From Saccharothrix obliqua (GTDB lineage Bacteria; Actinomycetota; Actinomycetes; Mycobacteriales; Pseudonocardiaceae): DNA of 64,000 nt. The first letter of the stretch is position 1. Each line of letters starts with the position of its first letter. Of this stretch, positions 53,069-63,229 are shown piece by piece. A model generated the notes under the pieces. It did no database searches. It was not told the DNA's origin and worked only from the letters and a program-made list of their open reading frames with translations. Made by a program: the position numbers and the translations under genes. Location: assembly GCF_019375475.1 (NCBI RefSeq), contig NZ_JAHXGQ010000003.1:1-64000 (forward strand), read 5' to 3'.

Positions 53069-53671
53069 TCTCGCTGGAGTCCTCGTGCGCCGGGCGGCGA
53101 CGCGGAGGGGCGGGAAGAGGAGTGCCACCAGCAGGGACAGGACCGGGACCGGTTGTCCCAGCAGGGCTTCGCCCAACGCGAAGTCCACGGCCGGTACGGC
53201 CAGGGCGGCGTAGAAGGCGCCGTTCGGGGCGGCGCGGGGGTTGGGGGTGGCGGCCCACGGGGTGCGGCGCCACGGTTTGGCGACGGAGAGCCAGACCTGC
53301 CCGGCCAGGGCCGTGGCCATCAGCAGGGAGCCGAGGCGCATCAGGGTCGGGTCGCCCGCCGGGTGCAGGTTCGGGCTGAGGATGAAGACGCCGGTGTAGA
53401 GCTGGGAGAGGGTCACCGCGAACTTGGTGAGCACCCACCAGTGGCGGAAGTGGCCCCAGGGGGTCAGCGCGGACAGCATCACGCCGGTGAAGGCCGAGGT
53501 GGTGGCGGCGAACTGGAGGATGTCGACGTCCAGTCGGAGGGCGACGGCGAACGCCGGTCCCGGGTCCGGTGCGCTCAACGCGTGGTTGACCGCGACGAAG
53601 AGGGCCAGCGCCATGCACATCCAGCAGGCCGACGTGATGACGTGCAACCAGACGAGCAGCTTCCGGCCCAT
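52994..53671 (-). CDS. Integral membrane protein of unknown function
   Basis: This 225-aa protein has five to six hydrophobic segments (LLVWLHVITSACWMCMALAL, LQFAATTSAFTGVMLSALTP, VLTKFAVTLSQLYTGVFILS, LGSLLMATALAGQVWLSVAK, VPVLSLLVALLFPPLRV) and a basic C-terminal tail. It resembles DUF2269-like or copper-resistance-type small membrane proteins, but I cannot name it. AAGGGGGATC precedes ATG 53671. The 3' end overlaps the TetR coding region by 75 bp on the opposite strand. A palindrome TGGCTACGTGTAGCCA lies 19 bp upstream of the start. Confidence 0.78.
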   Translation of the reverse strand: MGRKLLVWLHVITSACWMCMALALFVAVNHALSAPDPGPAFAVALRLDVDILQFAATTSAFTGVMLSALTPWGHFRHWWVLTKFAVTLSQLYTGVFILSPNLHPAGDPTLMRLGSLLMATALAGQVWLSVAKPWRRTPWAATPNPRAAPNGAFYAALAVPAVDFALGEALLGQPVPVLSLLVALLFPPLRVAARRTRTPARSAEKGAVGERHPPLPSVRRGTRIR

Positions 53672-53689
53672 GATCCCCCTTGGGTTGAG

Positions 53690-53705
53690 TGGCTACGTGT
53701 AGCCA
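53690..53705. promoter_or_regulatory. Palindromic operator candidate upstream of the membrane-protein gene
   Basis: TGGCTAC, 2 bp and GTAGCCA form a perfect 7-bp-arm palindrome 19 bp before the ATG of the minus-strand membrane-protein gene. No dedicated regulator gene is adjacent. Confidence 0.5.
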
Positions 53706-54150
53706 GCCTACCTATTGGGTGGGGTGTTCGCAGCCACGCGCGGTCCGCCCGGTGGTGCCGGTCGGGCCGCGCCGAGCGGGGGCTCGCCGGTCGGGCCGGC
53801 CGCTCGCGGCTCCCGCACCCGCACCGTTCGCGTCGGGCGTGCGACGCCGCCTCGCTCGCGCGCCTTTCACCCGGCTAGCGGCTTCCGCGCCGACCCCGTC
53901 GCGCCGGTGCGGGACGCCGTCGCTCGCGCCCTTCGCCCGAGCCGCCGAGCCACCACGCCGCTGGTGACCCTCCGCTCGCCCTCCGCGACCGCTTCACCCC
54001 GAGCGGACCGGAGTGGTGGCGGGGGAGTGGCCGACCCTCCACTCGCGACGGTCGACGTCGGCCGGAGCCCGTCCGTTAACCCCGCGGACACGTGTGGAGC
54101 ACCGGGAATTCGCCCGGTTGGTCGCACGGGTCTCAGTCGGCGCGGTCGGC

Positions 54151-54180
54151 TTGACAAGCACGCGCGACGTCGCCAATCCT
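54151..54180 (+). promoter_or_regulatory. Candidate promoter of the ABC importer operon
   Basis: A consensus -35 TTGACA (54151-54156) is followed after 18 bp by AATCCT (54175-54180), about 60 bp before the GTG of the substrate-binding protein gene. Confidence 0.45.
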
Positions 54181-54239
54181 CCGCACGTCTGGAACGTTCT
54201 GGTCGCCCGGAATCCCTTGTCCCGAGGAAGGTTCGACCC

Positions 54240-55373
54240 GTGACCCACACCCGAGTCCTCCGCTTGGCCGCCACCGGCGCGGCGGCGCTGGCGTTGATCG
54301 CCGCCTGTGGCGCGCCGCCCGCCAAGGAAGGCGCCGCCGCGGGCGGCTCCTCGGCCGCGACCGCCAAGTCCGCCGCCGACCTCGGCGGGCTGGACCAGCT
54401 CGTCGAGGCCGCCAAGAAGGAGGGCGGGCTCAACGTCATCGCCCTGCCACCGGACTGGGCCAACTACGGCGAGATCATCAAGGCGTTCGAGGCGAAGTAC
54501 GGCATCAAGGTCGACTCCGCGCAGCCCGACGCGTCGAGCCAGGACGAGATCAACGCCGCCAAGCAGCTCAAGGGCAACGACCGCGCGCCCGACGTGTTCG
54601 ACCTGGGCCTGAACGTGGCCCTGGCCAACAAGGACCTGTTCGCGCCCTACCAGGTGCGGACCTGGAACGACATCCCCGCCGAGCTGAAGGAGCCGAGCGG
54701 CCTCTACTACGGCGACTACGGCGGCTTCATGTCGATCGGGTACGACGCGGGCAAGGTGCCCGCGCCGACCACCGTCAAGGACCTGCTCAAGCCCGAGTAC
54801 CAGGGCAAGGTGGCGCTCAACGGCGACCCGACGCAGGCGGGCGCGGCGTTCTCCGGCGTCGTGATGGCCGCGCTGGGCAACGGCGGCTCGGCCGACGACA
54901 TCGCGCCCGGCGTCGAGTTCTTCAAGCAGCTCAAGGCCGCGGGCAACTTCCTGCCGGTCGACCCGTCGCCCGCGACCATCGAGTCCGGCCAGACGCCGGT
55001 CGTGATCGACTGGGACTACACCAACGCCGCCCAGACCGCGAAGCTCGCCGGCAAGGCGGACTGGAAGGTCGTGGTGCCGTCGGGCGCGCAGGTCGGCGCG
55101 TACTACAACCAGGCGATCAGCAAGGACGCGCCGCACCCGGCCGCCGCGCGGCTGTGGCAGGAGTTCCTGTACTCCGACGAGGGCCAGAACCTCTACCTCA
55201 AGGGCCTGTCCCGGCCGGTGCGGCTGGACGCGCTGACCACGTCCGGCAAGGTCGACGCCGCCGCGGCGGCGAAGCTGCCGAAGACCTCGGGCGAGCAGGT
55301 GTTCCTGACGCAGGACCAGGCGGACAAGGCGAAGAAGGCGTTGTCCGAGACGTGGGCCCAGGCGGTGGGCTGA
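54240..55373 (+). CDS. ABC importer substrate-binding lipoprotein
   Basis: This 377-aa extracytoplasmic solute-binding protein starts with a lipoprotein signal peptide (VLRLAATGAAALALIAACGA, lipobox IAAC), so it is anchored outside the membrane. The body is a type II periplasmic-binding fold of the family that binds Fe(III), thiamine or polyamines (VEAAKKEGGLNVIALPPDWA, FEAKYGIKVDS, YGDYGGFMSIGYD, QEFLYSDEGQNLYLKG). GAGGAAGG precedes GTG 54240. It is the first gene of a four-gene operon with two permeases and an ATPase. The ligand cannot be fixed; iron, polyamine or phosphonate-type ligands are all possible. Confidence 0.88.
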   Translation: MTHTRVLRLAATGAAALALIAACGAPPAKEGAAAGGSSAATAKSAADLGGLDQLVEAAKKEGGLNVIALPPDWANYGEIIKAFEAKYGIKVDSAQPDASSQDEINAAKQLKGNDRAPDVFDLGLNVALANKDLFAPYQVRTWNDIPAELKEPSGLYYGDYGGFMSIGYDAGKVPAPTTVKDLLKPEYQGKVALNGDPTQAGAAFSGVVMAALGNGGSADDIAPGVEFFKQLKAAGNFLPVDPSPATIESGQTPVVIDWDYTNAAQTAKLAGKADWKVVVPSGAQVGAYYNQAISKDAPHPAAARLWQEFLYSDEGQNLYLKGLSRPVRLDALTTSGKVDAAAAAKLPKTSGEQVFLTQDQADKAKKALSETWAQAVG

Positions 55374-55376
55374 CCG

Positions 55377-56267
55377 GTGGTCGCACCCGTCGCCAACCCG
55401 GCCCGGGGCGACGCCGCCCCGGGCCGGCGGTGGCCCGCCTGGCTGGTCGTCGTGCCGTTCCTGGCCTACGTCGGCGTCTTCCTGGTCTACCCCACGGCGT
55501 TGGTGTTGATCGGGGCGTTCCAGGACGCGAACGGCGGCTTCACGCTGGACAACGTCGGCGCGTTGACCAGGGGCGTGCACCTCCAGGCGTTCCTGCGCAG
55601 CGTGGAGCTTTCGGCGTTGACGGCCCTGCTGGGCGCGGTGCTCGGGGCGCTGCTGTCGTGGGCGGTCGCGGCGGGTCGGCCCGACGGGTTGCCGCGCCGC
55701 GTGGTGGTGGCCGGGTCCGGTGTGCTGGCGCAGTTCGGCGGCGTGCCGCTGGCGTTCGCCTTCCTCGCCACGGTGGGTTTCCAGGGCCTCGTCACGCAGG
55801 TGCTGCGCGAGCGGTTCGGGGTCGACCTGTTCGCGCACGGCGCGTGGTTGTTCGAGCTGCCGGGGTTGACCCTGGTCTACACGTTCTTCCAGGTACCGCT
55901 GATGGTGATCGTGTTCCTGCCCGCCCTGGACGGCCTGCGTCCACAGTGGAGGGAGGCGGTGGCGAGCCTGGGCGGCAACTCCTGGACCTACTGGCGGCAC
56001 GTGGGCGGTCCAGTCCTGCTGCCCGCCTTCCTCGGCGCGGCGCTGCTGCTGTTCGCCAACGCGTTCTCCGCCTACGCGACGGCCGCCGCCCTCGTCTCCC
56101 AGGGCAGCCCGATCGTGCCGCTCCAGATCCGGGGCGCGTTGACCGGTGAGGTCCTGCTGGGTCAGGAGAACACCGGCAAGGCGCTGGGCCTGGGCATGGT
56201 GGTCGTGGTGGCGGTGGCGATGGGCCTGCACGCCCTGCTGCAACGGAGGTTCGCGCGATGGCGGTGA
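55377..56267 (+). CDS. ABC importer permease, PotB-like
   Basis: This 296-aa protein has six membrane helices, beginning with WPAWLVVVPFLAYVGVFLVY. The EAA loop is SLGGNSWTYWRHVGGPVLLP (GG and the helical contact with the ATPase). It pairs with the permease at 56258, which overlaps it by 10 bp. GTG 55377 begins 3 bp after the binding-protein stop. The pair forms the heterodimeric channel of the importer. Confidence 0.88.
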   Translation: MVAPVANPARGDAAPGRRWPAWLVVVPFLAYVGVFLVYPTALVLIGAFQDANGGFTLDNVGALTRGVHLQAFLRSVELSALTALLGAVLGALLSWAVAAGRPDGLPRRVVVAGSGVLAQFGGVPLAFAFLATVGFQGLVTQVLRERFGVDLFAHGAWLFELPGLTLVYTFFQVPLMVIVFLPALDGLRPQWREAVASLGGNSWTYWRHVGGPVLLPAFLGAALLLFANAFSAYATAAALVSQGSPIVPLQIRGALTGEVLLGQENTGKALGLGMVVVVAVAMGLHALLQRRFARWR

Positions 56268-57031
56268 AGGTCGTGCGCTGGTTGGTCCTCCTGGCGTTCG
56301 GGGTGTTCTTCCTGCTGCCGCTGCTGGCGATGGCGGAGTTCTCGACGCGTGGCGCGGGCGGCACGCGCAGCCTCGACTCGTGGTCCGGCATCGTGACGGA
56401 CCCGGACCTCGTGGACGCGATCCTGGTGTCCGTCCAGCTCGCGGTCGCCGGTTCGCTGCTGGTGCTGGTGCTGCTCGTGCCGACCATGACGTGGATCCGG
56501 CTGCGGCTGCCGCGGTTGCGCCGCCCGGTGGAGTTCCTGTGCCTGCTGCCCATCGCGATCCCGGCGATCGTGCTGGTGGTCGGCATGGCGCCGCTCTACG
56601 CGTGGGTGGACTACTTCCTCGGCGGCTCGCCGCTGACGCTGACGTTCGCCTACGCCGTGCTGGTGCTGCCGTTCGCGTACCGGGCGATCGACGCGGGCCT
56701 GTCCGCCATCGACCTCAAGACGCTGGCGGAGGCCGCGCGCGGACTCGGCGCGTCGTGGGCCGCGGTGCTGCTGAGGGTCGTGGTGCCGAACATCCGGACG
56801 GCGTTGATCGGGGCGTCGCTGCTGTCCGTCGCGCTGGTGCTGGGCGAGTTCACCGTGGCCTCGCTGCTGAACTTCGACACGTTGCAGGTGCGGGTGAACC
56901 TGCTCGGCAAGCGGAACGCGGGCGTTTCCATCGCCGTGTCCCTGCTGAGCCTGCTGTTCGCGTTCGCCCTGCTGTTCCTGCTCTCGTTCGTGGGCGAGCG
57001 GCGCCGGGGCGCCGCCGCCGGGGAAGGCTGA
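56258..57031 (+). CDS. ABC importer permease, PotC-like
   Basis: This 257-aa protein has six hydrophobic helices (WLVLLAFGVFFLLPLLAMAE at the start) and the EAA motif EAARGLGASWAAVLLRVVVP. The ATG lies inside the end of the upstream permease gene (10-bp overlap) with a purine-rich AACGGAGG before it. The ATPase gene follows after 1 bp. It forms the second half of the translocation channel. Confidence 0.88.
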   Translation: MAVKVVRWLVLLAFGVFFLLPLLAMAEFSTRGAGGTRSLDSWSGIVTDPDLVDAILVSVQLAVAGSLLVLVLLVPTMTWIRLRLPRLRRPVEFLCLLPIAIPAIVLVVGMAPLYAWVDYFLGGSPLTLTFAYAVLVLPFAYRAIDAGLSAIDLKTLAEAARGLGASWAAVLLRVVVPNIRTALIGASLLSVALVLGEFTVASLLNFDTLQVRVNLLGKRNAGVSIAVSLLSLLFAFALLFLLSFVGERRRGAAAGEG

Positions 57032-57032
57032 G

Positions 57033-58073
<1,041 letters not shown>

Positions 58074-58076
58074 CCC

Positions 58077-58120
58077 CGCGGCGGGTCCGCCCGGCCGGAC
58101 GACCGGGCGGACCCGCCGCG
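58077..58120. terminator. Bidirectional hairpin terminator after the ABC operon
   Basis: A perfect 18-bp inverted repeat (58077-58094 with 58103-58120) with an 8-nt loop lies between the convergent ATPase and LVIVD-protein genes. Confidence 0.8.
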
Positions 58121-58128
58121 TCACGGGG

Positions 58129-59625
<1,497 letters not shown>

Positions 59626-59775
59626 TTCAGGTCGCCCCTTCCAAACCTGTAGCAGAAACCGCAGTATCAACCCTCGGATGTGCCCGCCACCAGCTCCATT
59701 GGTCGGTTATGCGTCTATTCCGACCCATGGGACGCGGAGTACGGTGACGGGATCGGAGGCGAGGGGACCGGGGAT

Positions 59776-60402
59776 ATGCGGGTCTTGTTGATCGCGGCGG
59801 CGATCGCCTTTTCGGCCGCGTGCACGTCCCCACCGGCGGCGGACGCACCGCCGGTGATCGTGCCCGGCGCACCCGGCGAGCAGGCGCGCACGGTGGCCCC
59901 GGGCGACGTCGGCACCGACCGGTGGGTCGCGCCGAACGAGGCCGACCTGAAGTACGTGGCGGGCATGATCGTCCACCACGAGCAGGCGCTGGAGATGTCG
60001 GCGCTCGCGCCCGAGCGGGCGCGGCACGAGACCGTGCGCGGGCTGGCGGCACGCATCCACGACACCCAAGGGCCCGAGATCGGCGCGATGCGGCAGTGGC
60101 GGGACCAGTTCGCGCGTGACGCGCCCGCGCACGGCCACCGCGGGCAACTGCCGGAGGTGGCGCACGCGGCCATGCCCGGCATGGCTTCCCCGGATCAGCT
60201 CGCCGCGTTGCGGGCCGCGCGTGGTGACGACTTCGACCGGCTCTTCCTGAGCCTGATGATCGCCCACCACGAGGGCGCGTTGCGGATGGCGACCGAGTTG
60301 CTGTCGTCGGGTTCGGACGTGCGGGTCGAGGAGATGGCGAACGACGTGGTCGCGTCCCAGTCCGACGAGATCGCGCGGATGCGGGCGATCACGATCCCGT
60401 GA
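59776..60402 (+). CDS. DUF305 lipoprotein
   Basis: The product is 208 aa. MRVLLIAAAIAFSAACTS is a lipoprotein signal peptide with lipobox SAAC. Two DUF305 halves follow, each with a His-rich helix: AGMIVHHEQALEMSALA and SLMIAHHEGALRMATEL. DUF305 is a ferritin-like four-helix fold, possibly metal- (copper-) binding. ATG 59776 is preceded by GAGGGGACCGGGG. It is divergent from the LVIVD-repeat gene and shares a promoter region with it, so both surface proteins may be co-regulated. Its last 14 bp overlap the convergent ABM-protein gene. Confidence 0.88.
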   Translation: MRVLLIAAAIAFSAACTSPPAADAPPVIVPGAPGEQARTVAPGDVGTDRWVAPNEADLKYVAGMIVHHEQALEMSALAPERARHETVRGLAARIHDTQGPEIGAMRQWRDQFARDAPAHGHRGQLPEVAHAAMPGMASPDQLAALRAARGDDFDRLFLSLMIAHHEGALRMATELLSSGSDVRVEEMANDVVASQSDEIARMRAITIP

Positions 60403-60709
60403 GCGGCACCAGGTCCTCGGCCGGGTGGAACGTCTCCACTGCGTTGCCGGTGACGTGCCGGGCGATGCCCGCGTTGCGGCGGTGCGCCTCCTTGAACGAG
60501 TCGGAGGCGACCCACGCCTTGAAGTCGTCCTCGGTGTCGAACTCGTTGATCGACACGTACGGCTGATCGGGTCGGGTGGGGCGCAGCAGCGTGCTGCGGC
60601 GCAAACCGGGGACGCCCGGCAGGTACGTGCGCATGTTCGCCCCGAAGTGCGACTCGAACTCCTCCGCGCGTTCCGCGGGCACGAACAGCCGGTTGGTCGC
60701 GACGAACAC
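60389..60709 (-). CDS. Antibiotic biosynthesis monooxygenase (ABM) domain protein
   Basis: This protein of about 106 aa has a dimeric alpha-beta ABM fold: VFVATNRLFVPAERAEEFES, GVPGLRRSTLLR, SINEFDTEDDFKAWVASDSF and KEAHR. The pattern matches the HmoA/IsdG-like heme-degrading monooxygenases as well as antibiotic quinone-forming enzymes. GTG 60709 is favoured because GGAGG lies 5 nt before it; a TTG at 60721 would sit on top of that ribosome-binding site. It is divergent from the TetR gene at 60793 with an operator between them, so the TetR probably controls it. Confidence 0.83.
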   Translation of the reverse strand: MFVATNRLFVPAERAEEFESHFGANMRTYLPGVPGLRRSTLLRPTRPDQPYVSINEFDTEDDFKAWVASDSFKEAHRRNAGIARHVTGNAVETFHPAEDLVPLTGS

Positions 60710-60746
60710 GGGCACCTCCAAGTTCCCTACGCTACGTCGGCAACTA

Positions 60747-60765
60747 TTCCAACGCTGCGTTGGAA
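60747..60765. promoter_or_regulatory. TetR-type operator between the ABM and TetR genes
   Basis: TTCCAACG, 3 bp and CGTTGGAA form a perfect 8-bp-arm palindrome in the 83-bp divergent intergenic region, the expected place for the TetR protein to bind. Confidence 0.7.
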
Positions 60766-60792
60766 AAACAAGGGGGCCGGCCGGCGACTAGG

Positions 60793-61416
60793 ATGTCCCG
60801 GGTGCCGAAGATCAGCGCCGCGACCGTCGCGCAGCACCGCGCGAACCGGCTGCGCGACCTGCTCGACGCGGGCCGCGCGATCGTCGCCGAAGAGGGCCCC
60901 GAGGCGTTGACCCTCGCCGCGCTCGCCCGCCGGGTCGGCCTGTCCCGCCCGTCGCTCTACGAATACTTCCGGTCGCGGGAGGAACTGGTCGCGGCCATCG
61001 TCACCGATGAGCTGCCCGACCAGGCACGTCGGCTCGCGGAGGCGGTGCACGCCGTCGACGGCGTGCCGGCCAGGGTCGAGGCGTACCTGCGGACCGTCCT
61101 GGAGATCATCGTGGACGGCAGCCACGGCGCCGTCGTGGCCCTGTCCGCCCACGCCCTGCCCGAGCCGAGCCGCCGCCGCATCCGGGCGGAGCACGAGAAG
61201 CTGCTCGCGCCGCTGGCCGGGGTGCTGATCGAGGCGCGCGTGCCGCAGCCGGGGCTGCGGGCGCTGCTCATCCACGGCTCCGTGGAGGCCGCCGCCCGGA
61301 CCCTGCGCCCGGGTGACGTGGCGCAGAGCGAGAACGTCCTCCAGGCGTTGCTGGACCTCGTTCTGCACGGAATCGGCGTGGACCGGAAGAACACCCGTCC
61401 CGATTACCCGCGCTGA
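60793..61416 (+). CDS. TetR-family transcriptional regulator
   Basis: The product is about 207 aa. The helix-turn-helix comprises RLRDLLDAGRAIVAEEGPEA, LTLAALARRVGLSRPSLYEY and FRSREELVAAIV. The C-terminal domain is a TetR_C-type helical bundle. The ATG at 60793 is used; GTG 60802 in frame, with AGGA about 9 nt upstream, is an equally plausible start. It is divergent from the ABM monooxygenase gene with a palindrome at 60747-60765. It probably represses that gene in response to a small ligand, possibly heme- or quinone-related. Confidence 0.87.
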   Translation: MSRVPKISAATVAQHRANRLRDLLDAGRAIVAEEGPEALTLAALARRVGLSRPSLYEYFRSREELVAAIVTDELPDQARRLAEAVHAVDGVPARVEAYLRTVLEIIVDGSHGAVVALSAHALPEPSRRRIRAEHEKLLAPLAGVLIEARVPQPGLRALLIHGSVEAAARTLRPGDVAQSENVLQALLDLVLHGIGVDRKNTRPDYPR

Positions 61417-61745
61417 TCGGGAGAGGGCTCCGCGTGAGCCGGCCCGGGTAATCACGGGCGATCTGCGCGGGTGCACGGGTGGATTCTCCGGGCGGTGCGG
61501 CAGCGGATCGTCGTGGGCGTGGTGATCGGGGTGTTTGCCGTGGTCCGGACCGTCTCGCGGGCTTCGGGTCGACCGGCGCAACGGTTCCGCCGCCGATTGT
61601 CGCAGCCGTTCCGGGCGGTTCCCGGGAATTGTCGCGGATTCTCCGGTGGAATTTCTTTTCCAGTGCTCTCGCCCTTTCGGGGGTACCTGGCTTCGGGTTC
61701 CCGGAGTTAGTCTCGGTCGTCACGGGGCGGTGATCGGGGGCTGAC
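61417..61745. other. Intergenic region before the DUF397 gene
   Basis: About 330 bp. Short frames here (for example a hydrophobic WILRAVRQRIVVGVVIGVFA at 61480-61540) have no good ribosome-binding site; a small membrane peptide is possible but not supported. I see no RNA gene or repeat. Confidence 0.3.
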
Positions 61746-61967
61746 GTGGCGGAGCGGGGAAGGCCGCACCTCGTGGAGGTGGCGGGCGACGGGTCGCGGT
61801 GGGCCAAGGGCTCGGCCAGCAACACGGACCCACAGGGCAACTGCGTGGAGCTGGCGCGATCCGGCGTGCGGGTGCTGGTGCGGTCGTCCCGGAATCCTGG
61901 AGAAAGGCTCGCTTTCCCGGGGTCCGCCTGGGCCTCGTTCCTCGAACGGATTCGCCCGATCGTCTGA
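61746..61967 (+). CDS. DUF397 small protein
   Basis: This 73-aa protein shows the DUF397 pattern: RWAKGSASNTDPQGNCVELA, VRVLVRSSRNPGERLAFPGS and WASFLERIR. DUF397 proteins are the small partners of XRE/DUF5753 regulators in actinomycetes, as in the WhiJ family, and this one lies 247 bp upstream of such a regulator on the same strand. The start is GTG 61746. It is thought to modulate the DNA-binding partner, possibly in a toxin-antitoxin-like or developmental switch. Confidence 0.82.
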   Translation: MAERGRPHLVEVAGDGSRWAKGSASNTDPQGNCVELARSGVRVLVRSSRNPGERLAFPGSAWASFLERIRPIV

Positions 61968-62154
61968 ACATGTGCGCCTTTCCGCATCCCGGGCGGCCCG
62001 GAAGCGGCGGTGTTCAGAATCCCCTTCAGATCCGGTGACGTGCGATGACGGTTATTCCATGCCGCGCGTGCACCGGGGTGTTGGCCTTCTGCTTAGATGC
62101 GCGCTGTCAATTGGACGGCAAGCGTACTGCCTGCCGTCGTTCTGCTCCGCTACC

Positions 62155-62172
62155 ATCTGCCATGTAGCAGAT
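62155..62172 (+). promoter_or_regulatory. Palindrome upstream of the XRE regulator gene
   Basis: ATCTGC, 6 bp and GCAGAT lie 42 bp before the XRE ATG, in a locally AT-richer stretch; flanking ACCAT (62152) and ATGGT (62186) extend the symmetry loosely. This is a candidate autoregulatory operator. Confidence 0.4.
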
Positions 62173-62213
62173 TGCCACGTGACCAATGGTGGCGGCCGAT
62201 GAGGAGGCCGTTC

Positions 62214-63068
62214 ATGACCCCTGGGTCGAACCCGCTCGCCGACCGGCGGCGGCTGCGCACGGAGCTGCGGCAGAAGCGTGATGCCCTCGGCATGACGCAG
62301 AAGGACGTCGTGGAGGCCCTGGAGTGGTCGCCGTCGAAGCTCATCCGGATCGAGAAGGGTTCGGTGGGCATCTCGATCACCGACCTCAAGGCGTTGCTGC
62401 TGCACTACGGCGTCACAGACGGTGAAACGGTCGACCGGCTCGTCCGGTTGGCGCGCAACGCCAAGTCGTCCGCCTGGTGGAACGAGTACCGCTCGGTCTC
62501 ACCCAGGTTCCAGAAGTTCGTCGCGTTCGAGTCCTCGGCCATCCGGATCCGGCAGTACCAGGGCCTGGTGTTCCCCGGCCTGCTCCAGGACCGGGCGTAC
62601 GTCGAGGCGTTGATGCACGAGTCGCACACCGAGCACGGGCAGCGGATGGTGGGCGCCCGGCTCAAGCGCCAGGAGATCATCACCGACGACGGCCCCGAGC
62701 TGCGGTTCATCCTCGACGAGTCGGTCCTCCACCGGGAGGTCGGCGACCACGCGGTGATGAGGGCGCAACTGGAGCACGTCAAGGAACTGGCCGCGCACCC
62801 CAACGTGTCCGTGCGGCTGATCCCGTTCTCGGCCGGCGTGCACAAGGGCATGACGGCGTCGTTCGCGATCTTCGAGCTGTCCGACGAGCGGGACGACCAC
62901 GCGGTGCTGCTGGAAGGGCCGTACGAGGACGTGCTGTACGAGGACCCGTCGGACGAGACGGCCAAGTACGTCGACACCTTCGCCGAGTTGGAGGAGATCG
63001 CGCTCTCGCCGGAGGAGACCTCGGTCGCCTTCGACCGGCGGCTGCGCCGACTGGGGGAGGAGGACTGA
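62214..63068 (+). CDS. XRE-family regulator with DUF5753 domain
   Basis: The product is 284 aa. The helix-turn-helix (RTELRQKRDALGMTQKDVVE, ALEWSPSKLIRIEKGSVGIS) is of the Cro/CI (XRE) type. The C-terminal about 190 residues are DUF5753: AWWNEYRSVSPRFQKFVAFE, YQGLVFPGLLQDRAYVEALM and VSVRLIPFSAGVHKGMTASF. ATG 62214 follows GGAGG by 7 nt, better than an in-frame ATG at 62199. It is associated with the DUF397 gene upstream and followed by a TIR/SEFIR-like gene. In Streptomyces such pairs control development or antibiotic production. Confidence 0.9.
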   Translation: MTPGSNPLADRRRLRTELRQKRDALGMTQKDVVEALEWSPSKLIRIEKGSVGISITDLKALLLHYGVTDGETVDRLVRLARNAKSSAWWNEYRSVSPRFQKFVAFESSAIRIRQYQGLVFPGLLQDRAYVEALMHESHTEHGQRMVGARLKRQEIITDDGPELRFILDESVLHREVGDHAVMRAQLEHVKELAAHPNVSVRLIPFSAGVHKGMTASFAIFELSDERDDHAVLLEGPYEDVLYEDPSDETAKYVDTFAELEEIALSPEETSVAFDRRLRRLGEED

Positions 63069-63229
63069 GACGGGTGGGCCCCGCGGCCCGCCCGCGGGCG
63101 ACCGACCTCCGCACCCCGCCAAGAGTTCGAGGACTCGCCGCCGAGCGCACAGCGCACGACGCCCGCCGTTGCCGCCCGTAGCCCGGGTGGGCTTCCGCAC
63201 CCGGTCCTCGGGAGGACTAGGAGAGCCTC

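Larger units (their letters stand above)
53672..54239. other. Long non-coding region upstream of the ABC importer operon
   Basis: About 570 bp. The part 53740-54000 is very GC-rich and open in several frames, but no frame has a ribosome-binding site or recognisable domain; it may be decayed sequence. It holds a palindrome at 53690-53705 and a promoter candidate at 54151-54179. No riboswitch fold that I recognise was found. Confidence 0.4.

Noticed and set aside
53715..54239. N-terminal extension of the ABC substrate-binding protein (frame open from 53715)
   Set aside because: The lipoprotein signal peptide starts at GTG 54240 with a good ribosome-binding site; the upstream part is Arg/Pro-rich and non-homologous.
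54000..54239. Riboswitch (thiamine or cobalamin) before the ABC importer
   Set aside because: No conserved TPP or cobalamin core motifs could be found in the leader.
61471..61710. Small hydrophobic peptide gene
   Set aside because: There is a plausible membrane stretch but no ribosome-binding site, and the frame degenerates into low-complexity Arg/Ser/Pro.
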